Origin: Prochlorococcus sp. AG-347-M15
GTDB lineage: Bacteria; Cyanobacteriota; Cyanobacteriia; PCC-6307; Cyanobiaceae
Direction: 5' to 3'
Length of the DNA: 64,000 nt
Assembly (NCBI GenBank): GCA_003281185.1
Contig: QCCS01000001.1
Span: 62,001 to 126,000, forward strand
The stretch's first letter is position 1, and the number at the start of each line of letters is the position of its first letter. The notes beneath the pieces are model-generated. The model had not been told where the DNA came from. It did not search any database and saw only the letters and a program-made list of their open reading frames with translations. Shown here in pieces: positions 28,766 to 39,938 of the stretch. Position numbers and translations under genes: made by a program.

Positions 28766-31735
28766 TCAACCTGTATTTCTCATGCCAGCTGCTATCCCAT
28801 TGATAGTTAAAAGTGCACCTCTAAGTAGTTCACTTCTACTATAAGCTCTTCTAGATTCATCTTTATCAATAATAAATTCACTTACTGGGGGTTGTCTTGT
28901 CTGGTCTCTTAATCTTCTTAAAAGTGAAACCTGCAAAAAACCCAATGGGATGATTGTTCTATTTCTCAAGCTTACTGATGATTTTAAGTCCCTATCAGAT
29001 TCGAGGAGCTTATTTTTGCCTGTAATTTCAAGTATTAAAGATTTTGTAAGATTATATTCTTTAGAAATTACTTCAAAAATATCATCAAAAGAATCTTTAT
29101 TTGCCTTACTGCCTAGAGTATCAACATAATATCTAGCGACTTCCAAATCTACCTTAGATAAAGTCATTTCTACCTTAGATATAAGCATCCTAAAAAATGG
29201 CCATCTTTGATGCAAAACTCTTAATAATTCAATTTGTTGTGGATCTGAATTTAATTCAGATGCCAATGCAGTTCCTACTCCAAACCAACTTGGCAAAAGA
29301 AACCTACTTTGTGTCCAACCAAATACCCATGGAATAGCTCTTAAACTTGACAAATCTTTTGCACCTTTTTTTCTTCTGGCAGGCCTACTAGATATCTGTA
29401 ATTTACTTATTTCTTCTATTGGAGTGACCTCTTGAAAAAAATTTAACAGATGAGGATTCTCATGCACTAATTTTCTATAGTGAGACCTTGATGTTTCTGC
29501 CAACCTAGACATTAATTGATTCCATTCTGGAGTAGCGTCAAGTCTATTATTTACCAAACTATTTTGAATTACAGCTGTAGTCACAGTCTCAAGATTGTAC
29601 AAAGCCAGTTCCGGAAGACTATATTTAGAAGCTAAAACTTCACCTTGTTCTGTTATTTTTATTCGTCCTTTTAAAGTGCCGCTTGGTTGAGCCAATATTG
29701 CCTGATAAGCTGGTCCTCCTCCTCTCCCTACAGAACCACCTCTTCCATGAAAAAGTCTTAGCAATATGTTATTTCTACTTGAAAGATTTTGAAGAGCTAT
29801 TTGGGCTCTGTGAATTTCCCAGTTACTAGAAACAAACCCCGAATCTTTATTGCTATCAGAGTATCCAAGCATTAATTCTTGCAGAGGTTTAAAAGATTCT
29901 CCCACTTTTGGCAATAATGATCTGTAGAAATCTAATTTAAACAATTTTTCCATTACTTCTGGTGCTCTTTTAAGATCTTCTACAGTTTCAAAAAGAGGAA
30001 CAACTAATAATTTTGACTCTTGTGAATTTTGATCAAGAAGTCCCATTTCTTTTGCCAGTAAAAGAACTTCAAGTAAATCAGATGCACTGTGACTCATAGA
30101 AATTACATATGAATGGCAAATGCGACTTCCAAATTCTTGCTGTAGTCTCTTAACCATTTTAAAAACTGAAAAGGTTTCTTCTGTAGTTTTTGTCCAGTTA
30201 ACATCAGATGGAATTAGGGGCCTTTTTGTATTTAATTCATCTATAAGCCATTTAATTTTCTCTTCCTCAGACATTTGGTCATATTGCACAGATAAATCAA
30301 GATAATTTGTAAGCTCTTGTATAGCATCACTATGTCTTGTACTCTCTTGTCGAATATCTAAACTTGCTAAAGAAAATCCAAAAATATGAACCTGAGTAAG
30401 TAAATTATTTACAGATTCGCAAGTTAAATCTGTACTAATCAGGCTATTTTTGATTAGTTCGAGATCATAAGTGAATTCGTTGACTGACTTGTAATATAAG
30501 TTTTCAACATTATCTAGATTTTTGTTCTCAATTTCGCCCTCTAAGTCAAATTTCCACCCATTATCAGCTAATAAATTATTTCTTTCTTGTGTTAACCTTA
30601 ATTTTTCTAAAATATAACTTAACTTCAATCTATAAGGTTCTGATCTATACCTTGTAGCCCTTGCTTCATAAATTTCTGGAAACTTAACCCTATCCGTTTC
30701 GAGTGACTCTAATAGGGAAGCACTAACTTGGCTCCATTGCATTGAAACACTTAATTGATCTCTAAGATTAGATGTCGCACTAATATATCTTTCCAACATT
30801 AACTGTCTTTGATAGCAAGCAGTTCTCCATGTTATCTCTGGAGTTACCGATGGATTACCGTCCCTATCGGAGCCTACCCAAGAACCAAAGTTACAAAAAG
30901 ATTCAGAGGGCAACTGAACATCTGGATAATTTTCGGTAAGTGCTTCAGCGATCCTACACCTCAATTGAGGCATTGCATTAAATAAAACTTGTTGAAAATA
31001 ATGCAAAGCATAATCTACTTCGTCTAAAACTGATGGTTTAAATTGATGCAATTCATCTGTTCTCCACCAAAGTCTTACTTCCTCTTTTAATTGGTTTTTT
31101 AGAGAATTTTTTTCTTCTTTTGTTAAGAATTGCTCAATCTGTATTTTTTTCAACAAATTTGCTACTCTTGTTTGCTTATGTCTAATCGTATGTCTTACTA
31201 TCTCAGTCGGATGTGCTGTAAAAACTAACCGAATATCCATTTCCTGCAATAACTCTTCTAATTTCCCTGGTGGCACATTTAATTTCCTCAGCCTATAAAA
31301 TAGCTCTCTAAAAGTTACTGGAGCATTTTGCCTAGCCAATGCTGGAGCAAAAGGATCAAGATTATCGGGCGATTTTTGAACATCCTTATTGGTAAAGCTT
31401 TGAATATATCTATCTTCCTCAACTCTTTGTTCCAAAATATTCACGAGTTGGAAATACAACGAAAAAGCTCTTGCTGCAGCAATGGATTCTGCTAAATCCA
31501 TAGAATTAACAATTTCAACTATTTCATTTTTAAAAGTTTTTGAACTATCACCATCAATTTGTTTTGAATAACTTAATTCTTTAAGTTGTATCAATCTCTC
31601 TGCTTGATCATCTGGGCATTCTTCTCTGAGTACAGATTCCCATAGATCTTCTATTAAAAGACGATTTTTATCAAGTGGATCATTGTTCCTTATCAAATCC
31701 ACGTTATTATTTTTTATCTGTCGAAAAGATTCCAT
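28766..31735 (-). CDS. ppc: Phosphoenolpyruvate carboxylase
   Basis: PEP carboxylase makes oxaloacetate from PEP and bicarbonate, feeding the incomplete TCA cycle and amino-acid synthesis. The 989-residue protein has the catalytic [12 protein letters not shown] motif, the [15 protein letters not shown] loop, the essential [14 protein letters not shown] loop and C-terminal GMRNTG. The length is normal for cyanobacteria. It starts ATG at 31735, 53 bases after the gshA gene, and is followed by the GNAT gene. Confidence 0.97.
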   Translation of the reverse strand: MESFRQIKNNNVDLIRNNDPLDKNRLLIEDLWESVLREECPDDQAERLIQLKELSYSKQIDGDSSKTFKNEIVEIVNSMDLAESIAAARAFSLYFQLVNILEQRVEEDRYIQSFTNKDVQKSPDNLDPFAPALARQNAPVTFRELFYRLRKLNVPPGKLEELLQEMDIRLVFTAHPTEIVRHTIRHKQTRVANLLKKIQIEQFLTKEEKNSLKNQLKEEVRLWWRTDELHQFKPSVLDEVDYALHYFQQVLFNAMPQLRCRIAEALTENYPDVQLPSESFCNFGSWVGSDRDGNPSVTPEITWRTACYQRQLMLERYISATSNLRDQLSVSMQWSQVSASLLESLETDRVKFPEIYEARATRYRSEPYRLKLSYILEKLRLTQERNNLLADNGWKFDLEGEIENKNLDNVENLYYKSVNEFTYDLELIKNSLISTDLTCESVNNLLTQVHIFGFSLASLDIRQESTRHSDAIQELTNYLDLSVQYDQMSEEEKIKWLIDELNTKRPLIPSDVNWTKTTEETFSVFKMVKRLQQEFGSRICHSYVISMSHSASDLLEVLLLAKEMGLLDQNSQESKLLVVPLFETVEDLKRAPEVMEKLFKLDFYRSLLPKVGESFKPLQELMLGYSDSNKDSGFVSSNWEIHRAQIALQNLSSRNNILLRLFHGRGGSVGRGGGPAYQAILAQPSGTLKGRIKITEQGEVLASKYSLPELALYNLETVTTAVIQNSLVNNRLDATPEWNQLMSRLAETSRSHYRKLVHENPHLLNFFQEVTPIEEISKLQISSRPARRKKGAKDLSSLRAIPWVFGWTQSRFLLPSWFGVGTALASELNSDPQQIELLRVLHQRWPFFRMLISKVEMTLSKVDLEVARYYVDTLGSKANKDSFDDIFEVISKEYNLTKSLILEITGKNKLLESDRDLKSSVSLRNRTIIPLGFLQVSLLRRLRDQTRQPPVSEFIIDKDESRRAYSRSELLRGALLTINGIAAGMRNTG

Positions 31736-31788
31736 ATAATCATTATGTCATAAGTAAAAATGTTCAGATCAAATATTTATTTAAATAA

Positions 31789-32907
31789 TCAAACATTCTC
31801 GCCTTCACTCCTAATCATATCTTCGATAGAAATTTTCATTATTTGCTCAATAGAAAGACCTTTTTCATATTGCTTTATCCATTTCATAGATTGATTACCC
31901 TCTTCAAGGACTTTATAGATAGGATTCAAAAGATGTTTCATTCCAAAATTTTCTGCTGTAGATGACAAATCTGATAATAAATTTAGAATCCAATCTCTAC
32001 AAATCACTTTTTTGCCATCTTGCCAGTGAATCAATTCAGAATTAAGACTATCTTTAGCAGCATTAGTCTCATTTTTGTCGCATATTTCAGCTAATTTATC
32101 AATAGAAAAAAAACTGGCATTCAAAGGATCTAAAGTATTTATATTTTCAAAAAGATTTAAAATCCTTAGTTCTATCATGGCCGTTATCCCCAAAAGCAAG
32201 TTAATGTCATAAACAAAATCACAAATTCTTAATTCCAAACGATCAAGAATTAAGGGTCTTTGGGGACCATTTGGTCGGATTGAAGACCAAAAATGTCTGA
32301 TATTTTGCATATTTTTATTAGCTACATTTTCCTCGATCCAATCGATATAAGAATTATGGTTTACAAAAAAAGGCACCTTACTTGGTGTTTTAGGAAACTG
32401 CATCCATCTTTGAGAGTGATTCTCCGTAATTTTATTATTTAAAAAAGGTGAACTAGCACTTAGTGAAAGATATAAAGCAGCCTCAGATCTTGTTAGTCTA
32501 ATTGCTGCAAAAAGCTTATCTAAATCATCTATTCCTAAGTTTATATGTACACTTGAAGTTGCAATAGAAGTTCCGTAATTATCTTGTATGAATTGATGAT
32601 AAATGTTGTTAATATCAGATCTCTGAAATTGAATATTATGTTTAAAACAAAGAGTGGATGAAGGAATGATAGTTAACTCTTTTTTGTTTAGCCATCGTCT
32701 TAACTTTTTTCTTGGATTTATTAATTTGTCATACAAAAAATTGTAGTCTTTTTCAGGTGTTGTTATGTATTCAACGTTTCTGTTATCGGGCTCTTTGACA
32801 AAATCAGGAAATTTTTTCTCAATTTCAGCAGAAACACCAATATGAGAATTCAAAGAACCTGTGAAAAGTTCCACCTCAAAACCCTTATAAAGATTATTTA
32901 GACTCAT
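31789..32907 (-). CDS. gshA: Glutamate-cysteine ligase, cyanobacterial type
   Basis: GshA makes gamma-glutamylcysteine, the first step of glutathione synthesis. The 372-residue protein resembles the cyanobacterial GCS-like family: GFEVELFTGSLNSHIGVSAEI, NVEYITTPEKDYNFLYDKLI, and SSVHINLGIDDLDKLF. The latter regions carry the Glu/His residues of glutamine-synthetase-fold ligases. The start follows the trpE stop directly with no gap (32907/32908), indicating coupling to trpE. Confidence 0.82.
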   Translation of the reverse strand: MSLNNLYKGFEVELFTGSLNSHIGVSAEIEKKFPDFVKEPDNRNVEYITTPEKDYNFLYDKLINPRKKLRRWLNKKELTIIPSSTLCFKHNIQFQRSDINNIYHQFIQDNYGTSIATSSVHINLGIDDLDKLFAAIRLTRSEAALYLSLSASSPFLNNKITENHSQRWMQFPKTPSKVPFFVNHNSYIDWIEENVANKNMQNIRHFWSSIRPNGPQRPLILDRLELRICDFVYDINLLLGITAMIELRILNLFENINTLDPLNASFFSIDKLAEICDKNETNAAKDSLNSELIHWQDGKKVICRDWILNLLSDLSSTAENFGMKHLLNPIYKVLEEGNQSMKWIKQYEKGLSIEQIMKISIEDMIRSEGENV

Positions 32908-34428
32908 TTATTTATCCAAACAGGCTAATGCTTTTAGTATCCCCTTCGCTTTATTTATCGTCTCTTGATATTCATTTTCAGGTAAAGAATCAGCAACTAT
33001 TCCAGCTCCTGCTTGCACTGAAACATCATAATTCCCATCTCTTGAGGGTTTAACTATCATAGTTCTTATAGTAATTGCCGTATTTAATGCACCATTAATA
33101 TCAATAGATCCGTAAACACCAGCATATGGTCCCCTAGCATCTTTTTCAAAGTGCTTAATTAATTGCATAGCTCTTATTTTTGGTGCACCAGTTACTGTCC
33201 CAGCAGGAAAAGATGCTTTTAGCAAATCCCATATGTCGGCGTTGTTTTTTAAGATTCCCTCAACTTCACTAACTATATGCATAACATGTGAATATTTCTC
33301 AATAACCATTAAATCCTTGACCTTCACAGTACCAATTTCACAAACTCTTCCAAGATCATTTCTCCCAAGATCAATAAGCATTACATGCTCAGCTATCTCT
33401 TTCGGATCGTTTAATAAATCTTTTTCTAATTCCAAGTCTTTTTGATTATCAATACCTCTAGGTCTTGTGCCTGCTATAGGTCTTAAGCTTGCAACAATAT
33501 TATTATTTTTATTTTTTTCAGCTTTAACCATTACTTCAGGACTTGAACCTATCAGATACCATGATCCAAAATCAAAAAATGACATATATGGAGATGGATT
33601 AACCATCCTTAAACTTCTATATAAATTAAAGGGATCATTATTGACTTGAGTTTTGAATCTCTGACTTAAAACTATTTGGAAGATATCTCCCTTTTTTATG
33701 TGTTCTTTTGCAGAAAGAACTGCATCCTCAAAATCTTTTTTCTTCCAATTACTTTCTAAATCTAAATTCAAATTCTCTTTTTCATTCCAATCTAAAAACT
33801 CATTTTCTTTTAGAGGAACTCTCATTAAATTTCTAGTTTTCTGAATTTTAGAAATTGAGTTTAGATACAATTCTTCAATCGAAGACTCTTTTGAAGAAGT
33901 TGTATCTGCATAAACAACTGCAGAAATACATCTTTTTATTTGATCAAAAACAATTAATTGATCAAAAAACATCCAGGAACCATAAGGGATATCATTATCT
34001 GTTATTGCATTTATTGGGACGCTTGGTTCTATTCGATTTATTAATTCATAACCCCAAGAGCCATATAGCTGCCCAATTGATGGGAAGTCATCAAGCATAG
34101 TTGACTTATATTCTTTAGTCCAACTTCTTAAAATGTCAAAAGGATCACCTTTATGTATTTCAGTTTTGCCATTATTCCAAGTTTTAACTATTTCTTCTCC
34201 ATAACAAGCGGCTTCCCAAAGAGGTTTAGTAGCAACAATACTCCACCTTCCCAAACTTTCACCTCCTTCAACGGATTCAAGAAAAACACCATGGGAATCT
34301 TTTGAGGACAATTTTAACCAAGTAGACAATGGAGTCTCCAAATCTGCTGGCCAAGTTTGGATAATAGGTATAAAATTTTTACCTTCTTTGTAAGCCTTTA
34401 AAAAACTATCTTTCTGTGAGCTGATCAT
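32908..34428 (-). CDS. trpE: Anthranilate synthase component I
   Basis: TrpE converts chorismate to anthranilate with TrpG. The 506-residue enzyme has the feedback-site motif FLESVEGGESLGRWS near residue 49, the chorismate-binding block GDIFQIVLSQRF, GSSPEVMVKAE and AGTRPRG, the NDPKEIAEHVMLIDLGRNDL stretch, and SFPAGTVTGAPK. The length is normal. It is followed directly by gshA. Confidence 0.93.
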   Translation of the reverse strand: MISSQKDSFLKAYKEGKNFIPIIQTWPADLETPLSTWLKLSSKDSHGVFLESVEGGESLGRWSIVATKPLWEAACYGEEIVKTWNNGKTEIHKGDPFDILRSWTKEYKSTMLDDFPSIGQLYGSWGYELINRIEPSVPINAITDNDIPYGSWMFFDQLIVFDQIKRCISAVVYADTTSSKESSIEELYLNSISKIQKTRNLMRVPLKENEFLDWNEKENLNLDLESNWKKKDFEDAVLSAKEHIKKGDIFQIVLSQRFKTQVNNDPFNLYRSLRMVNPSPYMSFFDFGSWYLIGSSPEVMVKAEKNKNNNIVASLRPIAGTRPRGIDNQKDLELEKDLLNDPKEIAEHVMLIDLGRNDLGRVCEIGTVKVKDLMVIEKYSHVMHIVSEVEGILKNNADIWDLLKASFPAGTVTGAPKIRAMQLIKHFEKDARGPYAGVYGSIDINGALNTAITIRTMIVKPSRDGNYDVSVQAGAGIVADSLPENEYQETINKAKGILKALACLDK

Positions 34429-34487
34429 ACTAATAGTATCAACCCAAATTATAATTATTTTCTTCTTTTATATCAACTTTAAGGAAG

Positions 34488-34910
34488 TTAATCAAAAGTA
34501 TTCTTAGTTGTAAATTTCAAACCAGCTGGATTAGGATTCTCACCTATTCTCCTAGGATTATGACCTACTTTCTCTCTGCCTTCATTTACTTTTTCAGAGA
34601 AAACACCATCTTTTGGGTGTAAAAATTCAATATCACCACCTGGGAAAATTCTGTAGATTTTAAAATCTTCAATTCTTGGTTTGAAGGCTCTTAATTGTGT
34701 CCCTAATGCAAGACATTGTTCTTTTCTTGCAAAGTACATTAAATTATCACCTTCATTCATAATAGCCGCTCCACCGGTAGGCAATTCAAATGCTTGTTCC
34801 TTTGCACTTTTCCATACAATTGCATATTTTTCTTCGGTTTCTGCTGAGTTTAATAAACCCCCAGTACTTCCTATATGCTTAGGAAATTGACCAACTAAAG
34901 TTTCAGTCAT
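34488..34910 (-). CDS. psaD: Photosystem I reaction centre subunit II
   Basis: PsaD is the stromal-side docking subunit for ferredoxin on photosystem I. The 140-residue protein includes the characteristic [38 protein letters not shown] and C-terminal [25 protein letters not shown] stretch. The presence of this gene marks an oxygenic phototroph. It lies 59 bases upstream of trpE and 109 bases after the kinase gene. Confidence 0.96.
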   Translation of the reverse strand: MTETLVGQFPKHIGSTGGLLNSAETEEKYAIVWKSAKEQAFELPTGGAAIMNEGDNLMYFARKEQCLALGTQLRAFKPRIEDFKIYRIFPGGDIEFLHPKDGVFSEKVNEGREKVGHNPRRIGENPNPAGLKFTTKNTFD

Positions 34911-35019
34911 CCTTAATTTTGAGTTATTTCTAATAAGAAACTAGCATTCATATTTTGCAAAATTCGTAATTTTCAGGAAATTTTCTACATTATTTAATAT
35001 ATGGAAAATTTTTCTCATT

Positions 35020-36384
35020 TTATTTTGAATCTGAAATCGGAAAAAATACAGTCAAACCAGTATCACGCCTTTGGGTAACATGCCCTCCTAAACTAGCTAA
35101 CAATTTTTGAGTAGCATTTTGACTAAGTTGTAAACTACCCGTTTGAGGGTTCCAATTTAAAACAGGACCAATATCAGAACCGTTATCTTTTTTTTGGGTT
35201 GCGTTTTGATTATTTTCTTGTTTTTGTACTTTCAGTTGAAGTTTGAGTTTTTGACCAGCAGGTCTTAATTCTAAAATTAATGTGCTTCCTTCTTGCAATC
35301 CTCTTGTATTTTTATCAATTAACCCCCTTAACATTAGCTCTAATTTTTCAGAGTCACTCAGAATTTGTGGCAATTGATTGGGGATGTCAATCTTTAAAGA
35401 AATCCCACGTCTATTTAATTGTTTATTCCATACAGGAGAAAGTTTTTTAAAAATTTCCGATAAATTAATTTTTGCCAAGTTATTTAATGATGGAACTTCA
35501 TTACTCACCAATTCTGCTGCGTTAAAGATTAAACCAAACCTATCAATTTGTTCATTACATTCATTATCTATTTGAATTAAACGATTTCTCATTGATTCAT
35601 CCATATTATACTTTTTCAAAGTAGAACTTATTAAGGTTCTTATAGTGGCTAAAGGAGTTCTTACCTCATGAGAAATTGCCCTTAATAATTTTGCTTCAGT
35701 TATCTGTGCATTTTTTTTATCGTTTTTGACAGAATTCTGAATGTTATGAATCGGTCCTAACTTTGCCAATTTTGAGGACAATAATGGCCAAAAATTTTTT
35801 TCAAATTGTCTATTAATCTTTAGATTACCTAAACTATTGATTACACTAAGATATTTAACTCCCTCTTCATAATTTTCTTGATTTAATTTCGCATGCATTA
35901 ATTCAATTGCAAATTTTAAGCTTTCCTCATCACACTTCATTAATAGGATTTTCTTATCTTTTTCTCCATTAATTGATAATATACATTGAAAATTTGGGGT
36001 AATTATCATCAAAAAAGGGTCATATCCATCTTTTTGACTGAGATTTAAAACTTTATAATTACTAATCAAGTCGGAATCTTCTTTTACATTGTCTGAATTA
36101 TTGACTGGTAAAAAACCTGCATTATTATTTTTAAAGTATGGGAACCCCTCAGGCGACCAAAGCCATCCATGCAGTTGATAAAAAAATTTTTTATCATTAA
36201 GAGCTGGTAAAGGAGAGGCAACCCAAATACCTCCCTGTTGGCAATTCAGAGATAGAAAATCTTTTTGAATAACTTCTAAAGAGGCCCACCACATTCTCCT
36301 TGATGTATCATCATCAACATATGTGGTTTTAACTCCTTTAACCAAAAGGTCTTGAATTTTTTTTATAGTTATTCGTGATTTCAT
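35020..36384 (-). CDS. Atypical histidine-kinase-like protein
   Basis: The 454-residue protein has a clear dimerisation/phosphotransfer motif AISHEVRTPLATI with putative phospho-His239. The ATPase half is degenerate: in the N-box position (about 349-362) MLRGLIDKNTRGL lacks the conserved Asn pattern, and no GxGxG-type G1 box is seen; instead there is a Gln/Asn-rich stretch (about 389-402). The N terminus (1-220) has no predicted membrane helix and no recognised sensor domain. The start shares one base with the rodA stop. It may be a weak or pseudo-kinase. Confidence 0.7.
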   Translation of the reverse strand: MKSRITIKKIQDLLVKGVKTTYVDDDTSRRMWWASLEVIQKDFLSLNCQQGGIWVASPLPALNDKKFFYQLHGWLWSPEGFPYFKNNNAGFLPVNNSDNVKEDSDLISNYKVLNLSQKDGYDPFLMIITPNFQCILSINGEKDKKILLMKCDEESLKFAIELMHAKLNQENYEEGVKYLSVINSLGNLKINRQFEKNFWPLLSSKLAKLGPIHNIQNSVKNDKKNAQITEAKLLRAISHEVRTPLATIRTLISSTLKKYNMDESMRNRLIQIDNECNEQIDRFGLIFNAAELVSNEVPSLNNLAKINLSEIFKKLSPVWNKQLNRRGISLKIDIPNQLPQILSDSEKLELMLRGLIDKNTRGLQEGSTLILELRPAGQKLKLQLKVQKQENNQNATQKKDNGSDIGPVLNWNPQTGSLQLSQNATQKLLASLGGHVTQRRDTGLTVFFPISDSK

Positions 36385-37652
36385 TAATTTCTCAGTGATC
36401 TGGAACGTTTCAATATTGATAAAACAAATCCAATAGATATAAAGTTAATAACCAATGATGTTCTACCATAGCTCATAAAAGGAAGAGGAATACCAGTAAC
36501 TGGTCCTAATCCAATAGTCATAAATAGGTTAGTAATTATTTGGAATAAAAAAGTTGCGGTGATTCCAATAACTATTAGAGATTCAAAGTCAGTCCTAGCA
36601 ATTGTTGCAATATTAATCAGTTTCTTAATCAAAACAAAGAATAAAAATAAAACAATAATGGATCCCACAAAACCCAACTCTTCGCCTAAAGCGCTGAATA
36701 TAAAATCAGTATGTTGTTCTGGTATAAATTGCAAGTTTGTAAGCTTACCTCGTAACAAACCAGTCCCAAAAAATCCTCCAGAACCAATTGCAATTTGACT
36801 CTGTATCAAATGATATCCACCACCTAGTGGATCTCTATTTGGATCTAAAAATAAAACTAATCTATCTTTTTGATATTCTTTTAAGCCATATTGCCACAAA
36901 ATTGGTGTCAACTTTGCCACCAACAAATGAAATGAAATAGCAAAAGCAGAAAAAATAATTTTCTTTTTCGAAGATCTATAAGCAAGATATCCTATAAAAG
37001 GAATCCAAATAATAAGAAGAGTTGGAAGTGTTAAATATGATATGGAAGTAACAATACAAAAGAGTATTATTAAAAGCCACTCTATAGGCATTTGCGACCA
37101 ATAGAGCATCACACCTGTCAAAACTAATAAAACTAAAGAGGTCCCTAAGTCCGGTTGAAAAAAAATTAATAGCCAAGGAAGAGTAACTACTAATAAAGGC
37201 AATACTAAATCTGTTATTTTTGAAATTATTTTTTTGTCGAGCACTAAAGCAAGAGTTAATACTGTGCTTAATTTAGCGACTTCTGAAGGCTGAAAAGAAA
37301 AAATGCCTAAGTTTAGCCATCTTTGAGCTCCGGAAACTGATATCCCGAAAAAATAAATTAGAAATAAGGAAATTAATGTAACCAAATAGAATTGAATCAA
37401 ATACTTTCTAATGCTCTCCAAAGGTATATAGGAAATAAAAAATGCCAAAAAATAACCCAAAAAACCGGTTATAATGTGACTTAAATAATTCGATACAAAA
37501 AAATCACCCTGAATACTTTTTATTAAAAATCCTGAAATAATAACTAAAAAAAGGGGAATTAAAAGTAGTGGAGAAAACAAAAATCCTTTATTAAAGTTTT
37601 CTTTTTTTTGTAAAAAACCTTTCTTATTTAATAAAGAAATTTTTCTAAACAT
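36384..37652 (-). CDS. rodA: Rod-shape/septal peptidoglycan glycosyltransferase RodA (SEDS family)
   Basis: SEDS proteins polymerise lipid II into glycan strands. The 422-residue polytopic protein has about ten hydrophobic segments and the SEDS blocks GAQRWLNLGIFSFQPSEVAK, FFQPDLGTSLVLL, and DFIFSALGEELGFVGS; the Asp in the FFQPDLG region is characteristic. FtsW versus RodA is decided by family resemblance only. It starts three bases after the mrp stop and is coupled to the kinase-like gene. Confidence 0.85.
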   Translation of the reverse strand: MFRKISLLNKKGFLQKKENFNKGFLFSPLLLIPLFLVIISGFLIKSIQGDFFVSNYLSHIITGFLGYFLAFFISYIPLESIRKYLIQFYLVTLISLFLIYFFGISVSGAQRWLNLGIFSFQPSEVAKLSTVLTLALVLDKKIISKITDLVLPLLVVTLPWLLIFFQPDLGTSLVLLVLTGVMLYWSQMPIEWLLIILFCIVTSISYLTLPTLLIIWIPFIGYLAYRSSKKKIIFSAFAISFHLLVAKLTPILWQYGLKEYQKDRLVLFLDPNRDPLGGGYHLIQSQIAIGSGGFFGTGLLRGKLTNLQFIPEQHTDFIFSALGEELGFVGSIIVLFLFFVLIKKLINIATIARTDFESLIVIGITATFLFQIITNLFMTIGLGPVTGIPLPFMSYGRTSLVINFISIGFVLSILKRSRSLRN

Positions 37653-37655
37653 TAA

Positions 37656-38726
37656 TTATTTATTAACAAATTGATTTTTAATTAATTGAGCTAAATTACT
37701 AAATTCAACAGAACTTTCTTTATTTGGCTGGCTTATTGAAATTGGTACTCCTTTATTGCTTTCATCAACAAGAGGAATTTCAATAGGAATTTGGGCTAAT
37801 AATGGTAAATCATTCTCTTTAGCTAATGTTTGTCCACCACCTTTACCAAATATTTCATATTTTTTGCTTGGCATATCTGGCGGAATAAATACTGACATAT
37901 TTTCCACTATTCCCAATAAAGGTACGTCAAGTTGTTTAAACATAGCTAAACCCCTCCTCGCATCTTGCAAAGATACTTGTTGTGGAGTAGTAACGACAAT
38001 AGCTCCAGAAATTGGAACAGATTGAGAAAGAGATATTTGAGCATCTCCTGTTCCTGGAGGTAAGTCAATAACCAAAAAATCAAGATTATTCCATTCAACT
38101 TGATAAAGGAATTGACGGATAATACTATTAAGCATTGGTCCTCTCCATATAACTGGTTGTCCTTCTTCTATTAGGAATCCCATTGATACTAGTGAAATTC
38201 CATATTTATTTATTGGTATTAATCTTTGATCATTGCCACTACCTTCTGTAACCTTTGGATTCTGTTCAGCGACGCCCATCATTAAGGGGGTATTAGGCCC
38301 ATAAATATCTGCATCAAGCAAACCAGTTTTTAGGCCTAATTTAGCTAAAGAACAAGCAAGATTGACGGCAATCGTACTTTTCCCAACTCCACCTTTACCA
38401 CTGCTAACCGCGATGATATGTCGAATACCATCAATCTGCTGCAGCATAGGACCATTACTCTCAGTTTTAGATTCTGTTTTAGAAAGATTATTATCGATCT
38501 CTACCTGAACATTATCAATATCTTCAAAATTAAGAAGTATTTTGCGAACTTCTTGTACAATTCTATCTCTTTGAGAATTTGCAAATGATGGTAATGATAG
38601 TGTTACGATAACTCTTGGGATAGTTACTCTTACATTTTTAATCCAAGCTAATTCAATTACATTTTTCTTTGATCCAGCATCTAGAACCTTTTGTAAAGCC
38701 AAATTCGCATCTTCTATTGTGGTCAT
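37656..38726 (-). CDS. mrp: Iron-sulfur cluster carrier protein Mrp/ApbC
   Basis: Mrp proteins are P-loop ATPases that carry Fe-S clusters to apoproteins. The 356-residue protein has an N-terminal MIP18-like domain (residues 1-85), then the deviant Walker A SSGKGGVGKST at about residue 108-118, the switch LLDADIYGPNTPLMMG and VIDLPPGTGDAQISL. Cyanobacterial Mrp is usually this length. It starts ATG at 38726, opposite hemF across 157 bases. Confidence 0.92.
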   Translation of the reverse strand: MTTIEDANLALQKVLDAGSKKNVIELAWIKNVRVTIPRVIVTLSLPSFANSQRDRIVQEVRKILLNFEDIDNVQVEIDNNLSKTESKTESNGPMLQQIDGIRHIIAVSSGKGGVGKSTIAVNLACSLAKLGLKTGLLDADIYGPNTPLMMGVAEQNPKVTEGSGNDQRLIPINKYGISLVSMGFLIEEGQPVIWRGPMLNSIIRQFLYQVEWNNLDFLVIDLPPGTGDAQISLSQSVPISGAIVVTTPQQVSLQDARRGLAMFKQLDVPLLGIVENMSVFIPPDMPSKKYEIFGKGGGQTLAKENDLPLLAQIPIEIPLVDESNKGVPISISQPNKESSVEFSNLAQLIKNQFVNK

Positions 38727-38883
38727 TAAATTTTTAAATATTTTGACAAGGTAGTCGACCGTTTAAAAGATTAAGAACTATGTCGAACTATCAAATAATA
38801 GGAAATAACGTCTCCCTAAAAGAAATTATAAAGGGAAACTTATAATTAACCAAAAATTTTTTTCTTAAAGATTTTCTAAATAA

Positions 38884-39912
38884 ATGTTCAAAGAACCTCC
38901 TAAAAACTCGAGAGAAAAAACTAAAAATCTCTTATTAGCTCTACAAGACAAAATTTGTTCAGGACTTGAAAATATAGATGAAAAAGGAAAATTCATCGAA
39001 GAATCATGGCTCAGAGACGAAGGTGGTGGTGGAAGATCAAGAGTATTGAAAAACGGTTCTATTTTTGAACAAGCAGGAGTAAATTTCTCTGAAGTACAGG
39101 GGAAAGAATTACCTCAATCAATAATCTCTCAAAGGCCCGAAGCAAAAGGGCATGAATGGTTCGCGACAGGGACTTCTATGGTATTGCATCCTAAGAATCC
39201 CTATATTCCAACAGTTCATCTTAATTATCGTTATTTCGAAGCTGGTCCTGTTTGGTGGTTTGGGGGAGGTGCAGACTTAACACCTTTTTATCCTTATCTT
39301 TCTGATGTAAGAAATTTTCATAACGTGCATAAAAAAGCTTGTGAGAAAGTTGATAAAGATTTGCATAAAGTTTTCAAACCATGGTGCGATGAATATTTCT
39401 TCTTGAAGCATAGAAATGAATCTAGAGGCATAGGAGGTATTTTTTATGATTATCAAGATGGTTCAGGCAATATTTATAGAGGCAATAATCAAAATGGAGA
39501 GGCATCAAAAGCTTCACAAAATATTGGCAAAACTAATTTAGACTGGGATAATTTATTTTCTTTAGCGGAAAACTGTGGGCAAGCATTCCTACCTTCTTAT
39601 CTACCAATTGTTGAAAACAGAGCTTCTCAAGAATATACTTCTCATGAAAGAGAATTTCAGCTATATCGAAGAGGTAGATATGTCGAATTCAATTTAGTTT
39701 GGGACAGAGGGACAATTTTTGGATTACAAACAAACGGTAGAACTGAATCAATATTGATGTCATTACCGCCGTTAGCCAAATGGGAATATGGATTTAAAGC
39801 TGAAAAGGGTTCTAGAGAGGAATTTCTTACATCAATTTTTACAAAACCACAAGATTGGTTAAACGATAAAGACTTAGAAAATTTTTGTATGGAGAATAAT
39901 ATTTTTGATTAA
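38884..39912 (+). CDS. hemF: Coproporphyrinogen III oxidase, aerobic
   Basis: HemF makes protoporphyrinogen IX using oxygen, needed for chlorophyll and heme. The 342-residue enzyme has SLPFIxxQ-like [21 protein letters not shown], the [24 protein letters not shown] block in parts, and the Asp-His-rich [16 protein letters not shown] [13 protein letters not shown]. Length is normal. It is the first gene after the divergent mrp. Confidence 0.94.
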   Translation: MFKEPPKNSREKTKNLLLALQDKICSGLENIDEKGKFIEESWLRDEGGGGRSRVLKNGSIFEQAGVNFSEVQGKELPQSIISQRPEAKGHEWFATGTSMVLHPKNPYIPTVHLNYRYFEAGPVWWFGGGADLTPFYPYLSDVRNFHNVHKKACEKVDKDLHKVFKPWCDEYFFLKHRNESRGIGGIFYDYQDGSGNIYRGNNQNGEASKASQNIGKTNLDWDNLFSLAENCGQAFLPSYLPIVENRASQEYTSHEREFQLYRRGRYVEFNLVWDRGTIFGLQTNGRTESILMSLPPLAKWEYGFKAEKGSREEFLTSIFTKPQDWLNDKDLENFCMENNIFD

Positions 39913-39938
39913 AAATTATCAAATATTTTTAAATTATC

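Noticed and set aside
36976..37176. A 66-residue frame inside rodA in the same orientation.
   Set aside because: It is a shadow frame of the strongly supported SEDS membrane protein and has no family features.
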